DNA of 64,000 nucleotides from Chromatiales bacterium (GTDB lineage: Bacteria; Pseudomonadota; Gammaproteobacteria; Steroidobacterales; Woeseiaceae), in NCBI GenBank assembly GCA_024679535.1, contig JAIBDF010000001.1:85748-149747 (forward strand). The letters are read 5' to 3'. The position numbers and the translations under genes are program-made. The notes beneath the pieces are model-generated. The model ran no database searches. It was not told the origin of the DNA and saw only the letters and a list, made by a program, of their open reading frames with translations. Numbering within the stretch: position 1 is the first letter of the stretch; every line of letters begins with the position of its first letter. Shown piece by piece: positions 16,682-28,133 of this stretch.

Positions 16682-18646
16682 TTACTGCTGGTCTTCCTCT
16701 GGCGTTTTGGGTTTTGTGTACTGCTCGATGGGCGGCAACATCGGACGCACCTGCCCCGGCATCATCTGCACATCTGTCCCTTCGCGGCCCTGTTGGACGT
16801 CACGGATATAGTTGTATTTCTGGTTCGTCTCGAATGACGTCTGGGTCGCATCGCGCAAGATGGTCGGGCGAATGAATATCATCAGGTTGGTCTTCAGCTT
16901 CTCGGTCCTACGTGAACGAAACAGGACGCCAAGCAGCGGGATGTCTCCGAGGATAGGTACCCGCTGGTCACTCTCGCGTAGAACGTCCTCGAGTAGTCCG
17001 CCAAGCACGAGAATTTCACCGTCGTCTACGATTACCGTCGTATCGATAGTGCGTTTGTTGACGATCAGGTCCACGGCACCCTGAGCCGACTGCGCGATGC
17101 TCGAAATTTCCTGAGAAACGTCGAGGACCATCGAGTCGCCTTCGTTAATTTGTGGCGTGATGGCGAGTTTGACGCCGACTGTTTCACGATTAATCGTCTG
17201 AAACGGATTAATGGCGCCGGCCCCTCCCGTGTTGCTGAACGAACCACTGACAAAAGGAACGTCCTGGCCGACGTTGAGTGTTGCTTCCTCGTTGTCGGTT
17301 GTGACGATCGACGGCGTCGAAATCAGGTTCGTATCGGCAGCGCCTTCGACGGCGCTAAGAATTGCGGCAAAGCTGACACCGTCATCAGTGATGCGGCCCA
17401 CACCAATAGTGCCGCCGTCGCCAATCAGTCCGGATGGGTCGGTCACACCGCCACCGCTCGCACTGCCTAGCTGCACGATTCCGGCAAGAAAGTCCGGGAA
17501 GTTTGTGACGGCGATTGGCGAGTTGGATCCACTGCCTTCTACCGCCACAGACACGCCCAGCTCCTTGGACTTGTCAATGATGACTTCGACAATAATGGCT
17601 TCAACGAGTACCTGGGCGCGCCGAATGTCGAGTTTGTCGATGATTTGCATGGTCGAGCGCATTATTTTGGGCGGCGCATTGATAACCAGTGCGTTGGTTT
17701 GTGTATCTGCCCACACACTCATTTCGTCTGCCCCGGCAGACGCCGCGGCCTGGCCTGCGGGAGATTGGGCCTGATTGGTGAAATTTTGCTGCAGCTTGGT
17801 CGCCATTTCCTCGGCGTCCGCGTAGCGCAGGTACCGGACCTGTGTCTCGCCGCCATCTTCGAGCGGTGTATCAAGATGCGCGATCAGCGTTCTGAGGCGC
17901 AGTCGCTCGTTCATGTCGCCGCCAATGAGCACGCTGTTGGTACGGGCATCGGCGACAAGACTGGTCGAAATTGATGCTCCGTCTCCACGCGGCGCGGAGG
18001 TCAGTGCGGTCATGATGCGCACAATTTCACCGGCGGATGCATGTTGCAGCGAGACGACTTCAATGTCCTCATCGCTGGCCTGGTCGATACGGCGAATGAT
18101 GCTGACAACACGTGCGACATTGGCGGCCCTGTCCGAAATCACCAGCATGTTCGAGCCGGCATGGGCGACCAGATGGCCATATTGCGGCAACAAAGGCCGC
18201 AGCAATGACACGAGTTGCGTGGCGCCGACATTGCGCAGCTGCACAACCTGCGTAGTGAGATCGTCAGGACCGTACGCACCTCCCGGGCCAATCGAAGTGG
18301 GCAACTGGCGTGCCGTTGCGTCGGGAACGACCTTGACGAGGTTGTCACTTTCAATAGCGACGTAGCCATGGACCTGGAGAATTGACAGAAACGCCTCATA
18401 CATCGCATCGGGGCCCAGTGGCGTAGGCGACAGCAATGTGACCTTGCCCGTGACCCTGGGATCCAGGATGACGTTTTTACCGGTGACGGCGGACACGGCT
18501 TCGACGACCTGCCGGATGTCGGCGTCTTTCCAGTTGACCGTGGCCGCAGGCTGCTGCGCCCAGGCCAGTGCCGCCAGGGACAGCAGACTTGATGCAGCTA
18601 GAAGCCGTAGAGTTCGGGAGAGTGTGCTTACAGATTTTTTCGTCAT
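16682..18646 (-). CDS. gspD: Type II secretion outer-membrane secretin GspD
   Basis: A 654-residue secretin forming the outer-membrane channel. An N-terminal signal peptide ends near residue 30 (ALAWAQ). The N0 domain (VNWKDADIRQVVEAVS) and three N1-N3 repeats follow, then the secretin domain with GVKLAITPQIN and VPILGDIPLLGVLFRS. A Pro- and Gln-rich tail ends EEDQQ. The start codon overlaps the gspC stop by 4 bases (ATGA). Usual family length. Whether it needs a GspS pilotin cannot be told; no pilotin gene is nearby. Confidence 0.95.
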   Translation of the reverse strand: MTKKSVSTLSRTLRLLAASSLLSLAALAWAQQPAATVNWKDADIRQVVEAVSAVTGKNVILDPRVTGKVTLLSPTPLGPDAMYEAFLSILQVHGYVAIESDNLVKVVPDATARQLPTSIGPGGAYGPDDLTTQVVQLRNVGATQLVSLLRPLLPQYGHLVAHAGSNMLVISDRAANVARVVSIIRRIDQASDEDIEVVSLQHASAGEIVRIMTALTSAPRGDGASISTSLVADARTNSVLIGGDMNERLRLRTLIAHLDTPLEDGGETQVRYLRYADAEEMATKLQQNFTNQAQSPAGQAAASAGADEMSVWADTQTNALVINAPPKIMRSTMQIIDKLDIRRAQVLVEAIIVEVIIDKSKELGVSVAVEGSGSNSPIAVTNFPDFLAGIVQLGSASGGGVTDPSGLIGDGGTIGVGRITDDGVSFAAILSAVEGAADTNLISTPSIVTTDNEEATLNVGQDVPFVSGSFSNTGGAGAINPFQTINRETVGVKLAITPQINEGDSMVLDVSQEISSIAQSAQGAVDLIVNKRTIDTTVIVDDGEILVLGGLLEDVLRESDQRVPILGDIPLLGVLFRSRRTEKLKTNLMIFIRPTILRDATQTSFETNQKYNYIRDVQQGREGTDVQMMPGQVRPMLPPIEQYTKPKTPEEDQQ

Positions 18647-19584
18647 TTGGTTTGCTCACCGCTCATGTCGAGCTGGCTGGTCTTGAGGACAATGGTTTGC
18701 TGCTCACCGTTGCGTTCTAGAGTGACAGTCACCTGTTCGCTGGTGCCCAGAGATTGGAAAACCTGCATGGCCTGGGTCGGATCAGTGAGGGGTTGCCCGT
18801 CGATATCCTTGATCAGGTCACCGGGACGCAGGCCGAGTGCCGCGAACTGTTGCCTGTTTCTGCCGGGATATACCCGATAACCGGTTTGTTGGCCATCGAC
18901 CGCATAGGGTGTCGGCCGAATGACATCGGACAGGCTTGCCAGGTTCTGGGACACGACGCTCTGAATGCTCTGGGCGGTTTCGTTACTTCTTGCCCGGCGT
19001 GTCGTACTGTTAGCTCGCCGTGACGTTGAGGCTTGTCCCTGCGGGAAATCCGATGGAATTCGAAGATTTGTCAGGGACCCGCTCTCGTTGAGCACAACAC
19101 GTTCGCGATAAACAGCGTGCAGCGTGGCACCCGAGGCCACCGTATCACCGATAACGTAGACTTTTTGTTCGGCATTGCCATCAGCAATGATAGCAACCGA
19201 GAACTCGGGAATTGTCGAAGCGATGGTGCCTTTAAGAATAAGATTCGTCAGGCGGGTGTCACTCAGATTGTCGTCTGCAGCGGCAACCGGCGTGGGAGCC
19301 GCCTCCGCATCCGCGACACCGAACATATGATTGTCAGCGATAGCCTGAACGTCGACCGCCGCACCGGACGGCGCAGACGCAGCCTGTTGCATACCCGGCG
19401 GAACCATAACGACATCGCCGGTTGCCGGGGCCGGCACGAGCATCCAGATGATCCTGGCAATCTGCCAGCCAATCGCAATAACCAGGAACAGGCTGACCCA
19501 GGGGGGCAGAGTCCTGTTGAGGTTAGTGAGCGCGTTGCTTCCAGCGACGCCCGAAAAGTCGGTCCAGTTTGCTTTGCTAATCAT
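18643..19584 (-). CDS. gspC: Type II secretion inner-membrane protein GspC
   Basis: A 313-residue GspC linking the inner-membrane platform to the secretin. A transmembrane helix spans about 30-48 (WVSLFLVIAIGWQIARIIW). The periplasmic homology region has FGVADAEA and TNLILKGTI, and a C-terminal PDZ domain runs from about 230 (GYRVYPG... GLRPGDLIKDIDGQPL). I place the start at ATG 19584, where the family's short cytoplasmic N-terminus begins; the frame is open to 19743. A GTG at 19614 is a possible alternative because the AGGA before the ATG is too close. First gene of the gspC-D-E-F unit. Confidence 0.88.
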   Translation of the reverse strand: MISKANWTDFSGVAGSNALTNLNRTLPPWVSLFLVIAIGWQIARIIWMLVPAPATGDVVMVPPGMQQAASAPSGAAVDVQAIADNHMFGVADAEAAPTPVAAADDNLSDTRLTNLILKGTIASTIPEFSVAIIADGNAEQKVYVIGDTVASGATLHAVYRERVVLNESGSLTNLRIPSDFPQGQASTSRRANSTTRRARSNETAQSIQSVVSQNLASLSDVIRPTPYAVDGQQTGYRVYPGRNRQQFAALGLRPGDLIKDIDGQPLTDPTQAMQVFQSLGTSEQVTVTLERNGEQQTIVLKTSQLDMSGEQTK

Positions 19585-19767
19585 GTCCTGCCATGCCAGC
19601 TTCCATTGCCACACGCCATATAAACGCAGGAACCCGATGATACGGGTTGAGACCACAGAGCTACAAGGAGGAATAGCCCAAAAATACGTTATTTGGCAAT
19701 AATATAACGGTACGGTGGTGGGGCCATATATACTGGTTCTCACTTCGCACCAGGCGACGTGCCGCTA

Positions 19768-19795
19768 TTGACATACTCTTATTTGACCGTATATC
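19768..19795 (+). promoter_or_regulatory. Sigma-70-like promoter just before clpS
   Basis: A perfect TTGACA at 19768-19773 is followed after 16 bases by TATATC at 19790-19795. A start about seven bases on would be near 19802, only some six bases before the clpS ATG at 19808. No Shine-Dalgarno sequence lies between, so the transcript would be almost leaderless if this promoter is used. Confidence 0.5.
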
Positions 19796-19807
19796 CGCTA
19801 ACTGATT

Positions 19808-20137
19808 ATGAGTGACCAACCTGAAAAACATGGGCAACCCGGCGGCTATGATCTTGCCGTTGAGGAGGCGCGCCCGCAAATCAAACAGCCGCCGCTGTAT
19901 CGAGTGGTGCTGATCAACGACGATTTCACGCCGATGGAGTTCGTCGTGGAGATCCTGGAGTCGGTCTTCGGGATGGAAAGGACGCGCGCAACGCAGGTCA
20001 TGCTGGAGGTTCACACGAAAGGCAAGGGCGTCTGTGGCGTATACAGCTACGAAATCGCTGAAACCAAGGTGGCGCAGGTCATGGGTATTGCCGAACAGCA
20101 TCAGCACCCCTTACTTTGTACTATGGAAGAATCCTGA
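19808..20137 (+). CDS. clpS: ClpA adaptor ClpS
   Basis: A 109-residue adaptor that delivers N-degron substrates to ClpAP. A flexible N-terminus of about 30 residues precedes the folded core: YRVVLINDDFTPMEFVVEIL (the N-end amino-acid pocket, with the conserved Asn-Asp-Asp), then TQVMLEVHTKGKGVCGVYSYEIAETKV. It lies 15 bases upstream of clpA. The Aat transferase that creates some of its substrates is encoded less than 3 kb away. Confidence 0.96.
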   Translation: MSDQPEKHGQPGGYDLAVEEARPQIKQPPLYRVVLINDDFTPMEFVVEILESVFGMERTRATQVMLEVHTKGKGVCGVYSYEIAETKVAQVMGIAEQHQHPLLCTMEES

Positions 20138-20152
20138 AAGGAGCCGTCGACT

Positions 20153-22420
20153 ATGCTCAGCAGTGAGCTTGAATTTTGCCTGAATGAGGCCTTTCAAAGG
20201 GCCCGCGACCGCCGCCATGAATACATGACGGTCGAGCATCTGTTGCTCGCGATGCTCGACATCCCGAGAGTTCACGAAATTCTAAAAGGCTGTGAGTGCA
20301 ACATTACAGAATTGCGCCGCCAGTTAGCTGAGTGCATTGACGAACAGACACCACTCCTGCCCGACGACGATGAGGCGGATGTGCAGCCTACACTTGGCTT
20401 CCAGCGCGTGCTGCAGAGGGCGGTATTCCATGTGCAGTCGAGCGGTAAGAAGGAAGTAACGGGCAGCAACGTCCTCGTGGCGATTTTCAGTGAAAAACAG
20501 TCGCAGGCCGTGTATTTCCTGAATTTGCAGGATGTGACGCGACTTGACGTCGTCAATATTATCTCGCACGGCATGCCCCAGCTGCCGGGCGAAATGGGCG
20601 AGGAGGGTGAGACCCAGGTTGAGGCGGAGGCAGAGGCCGAGGCGTCGCCTCTGGAGCTGTATGCCAGCAACCTTAACCAGCGAGCTATTGAGGGCAAGAT
20701 CGACCCGCTGATTGGGCGTGAACTCGAGATTGAACGGACCGTTCAGATCCTCTGCCGGCGCCGCAAGAACAACCCGCTGTACGTTGGCGAAGCCGGTGTC
20801 GGCAAGACGGCGCTGGCCGAGGGGCTGGCTCGTCTAATCACTGAAGAACGCGTGCCCGAAGTGCTGCAGGACAGCACGATCTACGCGCTGGACATGGGAG
20901 CGCTGATCGCCGGCACCAAGTACCGGGGCGACTTTGAAAAGCGCCTCAAGGGTGTCATCGCCGAGATTCAGAAGGATCCGGGCGCCGTGTTGTTCATCGA
21001 TGAGATTCACACCGTGATCGGCGCGGGCGCCGCTTCGGGTGGTGTCATGGATGCCAGCAACCTGATCAAGCCGGTGCTGGCGAACGGCGAAATTCGTTGC
21101 ATTGGCTCGACGACCTACTCGGAATACCGAGGTATTTTTGAGAAAGATCATGCACTTGCGCGACGTTTCCAGAAAATAGATGTACCTGAGCCGACGATCC
21201 CCGAAACGATCGCGATCCTGAATGGACTCAAGTCGCGTTTCGAGGAACATCACGGCATTCGCTACGAGCCTGCGGCGCTGGAAGCGGCCGTTGAACTCTC
21301 TGCACGCCATATCAACGATCGTCATTTGCCGGACAAGGCGATCGATGTCATGGACGAGGCAGGCGCCAATCTGCGTCTGGTTCCGGTAGCCAACCGTGGT
21401 GAGGCCGTGACCGTGGAATTGGTCGAGAATATCGTGGCAAAGATGGCACGAATACCAGCGAAGAGTGTGTCCGCATCGGATCGGGATGCGTTGCGCACGC
21501 TGGAACGTGACCTGAAATTGACGATTTTCGGTCAGGATGGCGCGATCGAGGCGCTCGGCGGGGCCATCAAGATGGCGCGCTCGGGTTTGCGCGAAGAGGA
21601 AAAGCCGATCGGAGCCTTCCTGTTTGCGGGGCCAACCGGCGTTGGCAAGACCGAGGTGACCCGGCAACTGGCCATGCTCATGGGTGTCGAGCTGATTCGC
21701 TTTGACATGTCGGAGTACATGGAGAAGCACACCGTATCTCGCCTGATCGGCGCACCTCCGGGTTATGTCGGGTTTGATCAGGGTGGATTGCTGACCGAGG
21801 CGGTTACGCGAAATCCGCACGCGGTTGTACTGCTCGACGAGATCGAAAAAGCCGATCCCGAGGTCTTCAACCTGCTGTTGCAGGTCATGGACCACGGCAC
21901 ACTGACGGATAATAACGGCCGCAAGGCGGATTTCCGCAATGTGATCATCGTCATGACGACCAATGCGGGCGCGCAGGAGATGAGCCGTACGTCGATCGGA
22001 TTCACCCAGCAGGACAACACGACGGACGGCCTGGAGATCATCAAGAAGAAGTTCTCGCCAGAGTTCCGCAACCGTCTGGACGCAATTATTCAGTTTGCCT
22101 CGCTCGAACTCGACTCCATTATTCGGGTCGTCGACAAGCTCGTCGTCGAGCTTGAAGCCAAACTGGAGAATAATAACGTCACGCTGGAACTCGATGACGC
22201 GGCACGCTCGTGGATCGCGGAGCGTGGCTACGATCCCATGATGGGTGCGCGCCCGATGGCACGCATTATCCAGGAAAAGATCAAACGGCCACTCGCCGAG
22301 GAGCTGCTGTTCGGCAGCCTCGAAGCGGGCGGGCACGTGAAAATCACCGTGGGTGAAGACGGTAAGCTGGAGCTGATTGCGGAGCCGGTGCTGAAAGAGC
22401 TGGCGCACCTGCCAGAATAA
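20153..22420 (+). CDS. clpA: ATP-dependent Clp protease ATPase subunit ClpA
   Basis: A 755-residue Hsp100 unfoldase that feeds proteins into ClpP. The Clp N domain (1-145) is followed by an acidic linker rich in [11 protein letters not shown]1 has Walker [10 protein letters not shown] and AAA2 has GPTGVGKTE; each is followed by Walker B and sensor motifs (LFIDEIHT and [10 protein letters not shown]). There is no ClpB-type middle domain. Usual ClpA length. A GGAG site lies 11 bases before the ATG. It is convergent with infA, with 16 bases between them. Confidence 0.96.
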   Translation: MLSSELEFCLNEAFQRARDRRHEYMTVEHLLLAMLDIPRVHEILKGCECNITELRRQLAECIDEQTPLLPDDDEADVQPTLGFQRVLQRAVFHVQSSGKKEVTGSNVLVAIFSEKQSQAVYFLNLQDVTRLDVVNIISHGMPQLPGEMGEEGETQVEAEAEAEASPLELYASNLNQRAIEGKIDPLIGRELEIERTVQILCRRRKNNPLYVGEAGVGKTALAEGLARLITEERVPEVLQDSTIYALDMGALIAGTKYRGDFEKRLKGVIAEIQKDPGAVLFIDEIHTVIGAGAASGGVMDASNLIKPVLANGEIRCIGSTTYSEYRGIFEKDHALARRFQKIDVPEPTIPETIAILNGLKSRFEEHHGIRYEPAALEAAVELSARHINDRHLPDKAIDVMDEAGANLRLVPVANRGEAVTVELVENIVAKMARIPAKSVSASDRDALRTLERDLKLTIFGQDGAIEALGGAIKMARSGLREEEKPIGAFLFAGPTGVGKTEVTRQLAMLMGVELIRFDMSEYMEKHTVSRLIGAPPGYVGFDQGGLLTEAVTRNPHAVVLLDEIEKADPEVFNLLLQVMDHGTLTDNNGRKADFRNVIIVMTTNAGAQEMSRTSIGFTQQDNTTDGLEIIKKKFSPEFRNRLDAIIQFASLELDSIIRVVDKLVVELEAKLENNNVTLELDDAARSWIAERGYDPMMGARPMARIIQEKIKRPLAEELLFGSLEAGGHVKITVGEDGKLELIAEPVLKELAHLPE

Positions 22421-22436
22421 GGGTCAGGACGCGGGG

Positions 22437-22655
22437 CTAACGACCACGATAGACGATACGGCCCTTGGACAGGTCGTAAGGTGTCAGTTCCACGGTGACC
22501 TTGTCACCCGTGAGTATACGAATGTAGTTCTTGCGCATTTTTCCGGAGATATGCGCCGTCACCACGTGACCGTTCTCGAGTTCAACTCGAAACATTGTAT
22601 TGGGTAGCGTCTCTGTTACGACGCCTTCCATCTGAATGGCTTCTTCTTTCGCCAA
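22437..22655 (-). CDS. infA: Translation initiation factor IF-1
   Basis: A 72-residue OB-fold protein that binds the 30S A site during initiation. The start [13 protein letters not shown], the core [25 protein letters not shown] and the end [11 protein letters not shown] are near-universal IF-1. It is the last gene of a trxB-DUF482-aat-infA run on the reverse strand, with an 84-base gap after aat that could hold its own promoter. In Escherichia a serine tRNA lies nearby; none is seen in this gap. Confidence 0.97.
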   Translation of the reverse strand: MAKEEAIQMEGVVTETLPNTMFRVELENGHVVTAHISGKMRKNYIRILTGDKVTVELTPYDLSKGRIVYRGR

Positions 22656-22739
22656 GGGTCTGTACGTCCTGTACTGCTAAAAGGCTGGCGAATTGTGCAG
22701 AAACGGCCCCGGTATTGCAATGCGCAACATCCGCAGGTC

Positions 22740-23474
22740 TCAGTCCTCAACCAATTCACTCGCCCGTATTGGGCCTTGCGGCCAGTCCTTGAACGCACTG
22801 GGTATGGCACACAGCCGGCCCAGCATCTCGACGAAGCTTGAACGTGAAATCGCTGCAGCGCCAAGGCTGAGCAGGTGACTGGATTGCACCTGACAATCAA
22901 TGATGCCGAAGGTGCCGTCAGACAACATCCCATCCAGCGCGAGCAAGGCGATCTTGGAGGCATTCGAGCGCAGGCTGAACATCGATTCGCCGAATACGGC
23001 GCGGCCAATTACAAGGCCGTACAACCCCCCAATAAGCGCGCCATCCTGCCAGACTTCGATCGAATGCGCCCAGCCGGCGCGGTGCAGGCGCTCGTAGGCT
23101 TCGATCATGTCGTTGGTAATCCAGGTTCCGTGTTCGTAGCGGCGTGGAGCGGCACAGGCCCGAATGACATCGGCGAACGCGGTATTGAAACGCACCTCTG
23201 CCGTGGACCGGCGTAACTCACGGCGCATGCGGCGTGACAGGTGCAAATCGCCTTTCCGGAACACACACCGCGGATTCGGTGACCACCACAGAAGCGGCTG
23301 TCCCTCGTCGTACCAGGGAAATATTCCCTGTTGATAAGCCGCGAGCAGGCGCTCGGGGCTGAGATCACCGCCGGCGGCCAGCAATCCGTCGGGTTCGCGC
23401 AACGCTGCCCCGACCGGCGGAAATAGCTGTGGCGGATCGTCGGGGGTCAGCCACACCAAACGGTTGTTGCTCAT
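22740..23474 (-). CDS. aat: Leucyl/phenylalanyl-tRNA--protein transferase
   Basis: A 244-residue enzyme that adds Leu or Phe from aminoacyl-tRNA to proteins with N-terminal Arg or Lys, marking them for ClpS-ClpAP. Diagnostic parts are the N-terminal FPPVGAALREPDGLLAAGGDL, the QGIFPWY motif, WWSPNPRCVF and the GGLYGLVIGRAVFGESMFS core. The start codon overlaps the upstream gene's stop by 4 bases (ATGA), so the two are coupled. Its proximity to clpS and clpA puts three steps of the N-degron route in one locus. Confidence 0.96.
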   Translation of the reverse strand: MSNNRLVWLTPDDPPQLFPPVGAALREPDGLLAAGGDLSPERLLAAYQQGIFPWYDEGQPLLWWSPNPRCVFRKGDLHLSRRMRRELRRSTAEVRFNTAFADVIRACAAPRRYEHGTWITNDMIEAYERLHRAGWAHSIEVWQDGALIGGLYGLVIGRAVFGESMFSLRSNASKIALLALDGMLSDGTFGIIDCQVQSSHLLSLGAAAISRSSFVEMLGRLCAIPSAFKDWPQGPIRASELVED

Positions 23475-24604
23475 TCCTCGTCCTTGTAGGGCGTGTGCTG
23501 ATCAACGGCGTCAATGTAGCGCTCGATATGGCGGCCTTCCTCGTCGAGGTAGCGCCCGACCGCATTGGCGAATTCGGGGTGTGCCAGCCAGTGGGCTGAC
23601 CAGGTCGTGACCGGTGAAAAGCCGCGGCTGATCTTGTGCTCGCCCTGCGTTCCGGGTTCGAACAACTGCTTGCCCGTCTCGATGCAATACTCGATGCCCT
23701 GGTAGTAGCAGGTCTCAAAATGCAGGGCGTCGAAATGCCCGTCGCTCCCCCAGTAGCGTCCATACAGCGTCGTCGGGCTCTCAAAGAAGACCGCAGCGGC
23801 GACGGGCTTGTCTTCCTGCTCGGCGAGAATGACGAGGATGTTCTCCGGCAGTTGCTCGCTGAGTCCCTCGAAAAAGGCCTGATTAAAGTAGGGCAGCGAG
23901 CCGCGCATCATGAATGTGCGGGCGATGAGTGCATACACCGTAGACCAGGTGTCGGCATCGAGTTCGGCACCGCGCAGGCGTCTGAAGCGAATGCCGTTTT
24001 CATGCACACGGCGGCGATCTCTACGCGCCTTCTTGCGCTTTGCCGACGTGAACGTGGCCAGAAAATCATCAAAGCTCCCATAGCCGCGGTTATGCCAGTG
24101 AAACTGACAGTCTTTCCTGAGCAGCAGGCCGCTGTCTTCAAACAGGCTGATTTCCTGCTCCGCCGGAAAGAGGAAGTGAACGGACGAGCAATCGGTGTCG
24201 ACGGCGAGCTGCGTGGCCGCTGCAATCAGCGCCTGTGCAGCTTCGGTGTCGTGCTTGTCTGCCAGCAGGATGCGGGTGCTCGGTGCCGGCGTAAATGGCA
24301 CGGCCGACACCAGTTTCGGGTAGTAGGCGAGGCCAGCTTCTTCGTAAGCATGCGCCCACGCCCAGTCGAACACGAACTCGCCCCAGGAATGACTCTTCTC
24401 GTAAAGCGGCAGCGCAGCGCGCAATTTCCCGTCTTTTTCAAGTGTCAGGTGCCGCGGTACCCAGCCTGCGTTCGGCGCAACACTGCCGGTGGTTTCGGCC
24501 AGTTCCAGGAAAGCATGGTCGAGAAACGGGAATGCATTCCCGGCCAAGGCGTTCCAGTCCGCGCGGGCAATTGCCGCGATGCTATCGTGGACGGTGACCT
24601 TCAA
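23471..24604 (-). CDS. DUF482/COG3146 predicted N-acyltransferase (peptidogalycan-type)
   Basis: A 377-residue soluble protein of the DUF482 family, which has two tandem GNAT-like folds related to FemAB. Visible features are the N-terminal NALAGNAFPFLDHAFL, the SAKRKKARRDRRRV basic loop, the GRYWGSDGHFDALHFETCYYQGIEYCI block and the C-terminal GEHKISRGF. The biochemical reaction is not established. It sits in the place where some genomes carry arginyltransferase (bpt), between aat and trxB, so a link to protein N-terminal modification is possible but unproven. It overlaps aat by 4 bases and follows trxB by 15. Confidence 0.82.
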   Translation of the reverse strand: MKVTVHDSIAAIARADWNALAGNAFPFLDHAFLELAETTGSVAPNAGWVPRHLTLEKDGKLRAALPLYEKSHSWGEFVFDWAWAHAYEEAGLAYYPKLVSAVPFTPAPSTRILLADKHDTEAAQALIAAATQLAVDTDCSSVHFLFPAEQEISLFEDSGLLLRKDCQFHWHNRGYGSFDDFLATFTSAKRKKARRDRRRVHENGIRFRRLRGAELDADTWSTVYALIARTFMMRGSLPYFNQAFFEGLSEQLPENILVILAEQEDKPVAAAVFFESPTTLYGRYWGSDGHFDALHFETCYYQGIEYCIETGKQLFEPGTQGEHKISRGFSPVTTWSAHWLAHPEFANAVGRYLDEEGRHIERYIDAVDQHTPYKDEE

Positions 24605-24619
24605 CCGGGCACCGTTACC

Positions 24620-25708
<1,089 letters not shown>

Positions 25709-25769
25709 TTATGCAGATCGGTGCGTTTTTGATCTGTCGCTGGGCAAGTGTAGGGAAAACAGATTCTTT

Positions 25770-28091
25770 ATGGCAAGAGCCGCTAAAGCCAGGCAGCCGG
25801 AATCGCGATTGTCATCGCAGGTTCATCGGTCATTGCGCGAGGGTGCGCTGTATGTATTCGGCGCGCTTGCGCTGATTCTTTGGTATGCGCTTTTTACCTA
25901 CGATGCAGCGGATCCAGGGTTCAATCAGGCCACGACCGATGAGACGGTGCGCAATGAGGTGGGGCGTGTCGGCGCGTATACCGCTGATTTTCTGTTCAGC
26001 GCCTTTGGTCGGCCGGCCTACCTGTTTACGCTCATGGTCTTCTACCTCGGCTGGATGCTGTATCGGGAGCAGAAGACCCAGGTTGAACTGACCAAGCTCG
26101 ATTTTGGGCTGCGGGTGAGCGGCTTCCTGGCGACGCTGATCACCAGCTGTGCGCTGTCAACGCTGCATTTTTCCTCGGCCGGGTTTGCGAATTCAGCGGG
26201 CGGCGCCCTTGGCAAGGTTGTGGGCGAGAGTCTTGAGGGCGTTATGAAGCTACTCGGGGCCAGCACCTTGCTGTTCTGTTTGTGGGTGGCATCGCTTTCA
26301 CTGTTCCTGGGTATTTCCTGGATAGTTGTGATGGACAAGATCGGGCATTGGTGCCTGGTCGGTTATGAAAGAGCATTGCTCAAGTTCGGCGAATTACGGG
26401 ACCGCGCTGAAGGCCGCAAACAGGCCGCAGCCCGTCAGGATGTCGTCAAGGTTGAGAAGAAACTGAAGGCAAATCGCGCGAAACCGCGAATCGAGCCGGT
26501 ATTGCCATCGCTCGAACCGAGCGCACGCGCAGAGAAAGAGCGCCAGGTGCCGTTGTTCGAGCCGGCCACGGCCGGCGAATTGCCGCCATTGTCGTTGCTC
26601 GACAATCCGCCCGAGCAAAAACAGGGCTATTCGAAGGACTCGCTTGAGGCCATGTCGCGGTTGGTAGAGCTCAAGCTCAAGGACTTCGGTATCGATGTCG
26701 AGGTGAAGTCGGTTTCACCGGGACCGGTTATTACGCGCTTCGAGCTTGATCCGGCGCCGGGCGTGAAGGTCAGTCAGATTGCGAATCTGTCAAAAGACCT
26801 GGCGCGATCGCTGTCCGTCGTCAGCGTGCGCATTGTCGAAGTAATCCCCGGCAAGTCATTCGTCGGCCTGGAAATCCCGAACGAGAACCGGCAGCTCGTG
26901 ACGCTCGGCGAGATTCTCAAGTCGCGCGCCTACGATGACATGGCATCGCCGCTCACGCTGGCACTGGGCAAGGACATTGGCGGCAATTCGGTTGTGGCGG
27001 ATCTTGCTCGCATGCCGCATTTGCTGATCGCCGGCACGACCGGTTCGGGTAAGTCGGTTGGTATCAATGCCATGGTGCTCAGCATTCTCTATAAGACACA
27101 ACCCGAGAATGTACGCCTGATCATGATCGACCCGAAGATGCTGGAACTATCGGTTTACGAAGGCATTCCGCACCTGCTGGCACCGGTCGTAACGGACATG
27201 AAGGAAGCGTCAAACTCATTGCGCTGGTGTGTGGCCGAGATGGACCGGCGTTACGCCCTCATGTCCAAGCTGGGCGTGCGCAACATTGGCGGCTTTAACC
27301 GCAAGGTCAGGGAAGCCATTGATGCGGGTGAGCCGCTCAAGGATCCGATTTTCAGGCCGCCCGAGATCTTCGATGAAGAAAAACCCATTGAGCATCCCAC
27401 GCTGACACCGCTGCCTTTCATTGTCGTCGTGATCGACGAGTTGGCAGACATGATGATGATCGTGGGCAAGAAGGTCGAAGAGCTGATTGCGAGGCTTGCA
27501 CAGAAAGCGCGCGCATCGGGCATACACATGATTCTCGCGACACAGCGGCCTTCCGTCGACGTGATCACAGGTTTGATCAAGGCCAACGTGCCGACACGCA
27601 TCGCGTTCCAGGTGTCGGCACGGGTGGATTCGCGGACGATTCTCGACCAACAGGGCGCCGAAAATCTGCTGGGCCACGGCGACATGCTGTACCTGCCGCC
27701 CGGTACGTCGCTGCCGGTGCGTGTACACGGGGCGTTCGTGGCCGACAACGAGGTGCATGCCGTGGTCAGGCATCTGAAGAAAACCGGATCGCCGCGCTAT
27801 ATTGATGAAATTCTTGAGGGCCCGTCAGGTCCAACTCCAGGACTGGTTGGAATTGACAAACCGTCGGCTGACAGCGCAGACGCGGAGGAGGACCCGCTCT
27901 ACGATCAGGCCGTGCAGGTTGTCATGGAAACCCGCAAAGCGTCGATCTCAGGCGTCCAGCGGCGTCTCAAGATCGGTTACAACCGCGCGGCGCGGATGGT
28001 TGAATCGATGGAAGCAGCCGGGATGGTCGGGCCTCTGCAGCCGAATGGGTCGCGCGAGATTCTCGTCCCGGCAAGTTCGTCTGAAGAATAG
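25770..28091 (+). CDS. ftsK: DNA translocase FtsK
   Basis: A 773-residue septal DNA pump that clears chromosomes at division and activates XerCD at dif. Four transmembrane helices lie within residues 20-195. A short charged linker with little of the long Pro/Gln repeat of Escherichia follows. The translocase domain has Walker A GTTGSGKS and Walker [16 protein letters not shown]. The C-terminal gamma winged helix for KOPS reading is at about 705-765 ([18 protein letters not shown]). I use ATG 25770; the 36 residues before it are not conserved in kind. It is followed by lolA after 42 bases. Confidence 0.94.
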   Translation: MARAAKARQPESRLSSQVHRSLREGALYVFGALALILWYALFTYDAADPGFNQATTDETVRNEVGRVGAYTADFLFSAFGRPAYLFTLMVFYLGWMLYREQKTQVELTKLDFGLRVSGFLATLITSCALSTLHFSSAGFANSAGGALGKVVGESLEGVMKLLGASTLLFCLWVASLSLFLGISWIVVMDKIGHWCLVGYERALLKFGELRDRAEGRKQAAARQDVVKVEKKLKANRAKPRIEPVLPSLEPSARAEKERQVPLFEPATAGELPPLSLLDNPPEQKQGYSKDSLEAMSRLVELKLKDFGIDVEVKSVSPGPVITRFELDPAPGVKVSQIANLSKDLARSLSVVSVRIVEVIPGKSFVGLEIPNENRQLVTLGEILKSRAYDDMASPLTLALGKDIGGNSVVADLARMPHLLIAGTTGSGKSVGINAMVLSILYKTQPENVRLIMIDPKMLELSVYEGIPHLLAPVVTDMKEASNSLRWCVAEMDRRYALMSKLGVRNIGGFNRKVREAIDAGEPLKDPIFRPPEIFDEEKPIEHPTLTPLPFIVVVIDELADMMMIVGKKVEELIARLAQKARASGIHMILATQRPSVDVITGLIKANVPTRIAFQVSARVDSRTILDQQGAENLLGHGDMLYLPPGTSLPVRVHGAFVADNEVHAVVRHLKKTGSPRYIDEILEGPSGPTPGLVGIDKPSADSADAEEDPLYDQAVQVVMETRKASISGVQRRLKIGYNRAARMVESMEAAGMVGPLQPNGSREILVPASSSEE

Positions 28092-28133
28092 GTGCGATGG
28101 ATGGCGGATGTACAACAGCTCAAGGATTAGCGC

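Noticed and set aside
20834-22408. 524-codon open frame on the reverse strand
   Set aside because: It is antisense to clpA, whose AAA motifs are unmistakable. GC-rich coding DNA often gives long open antisense frames.
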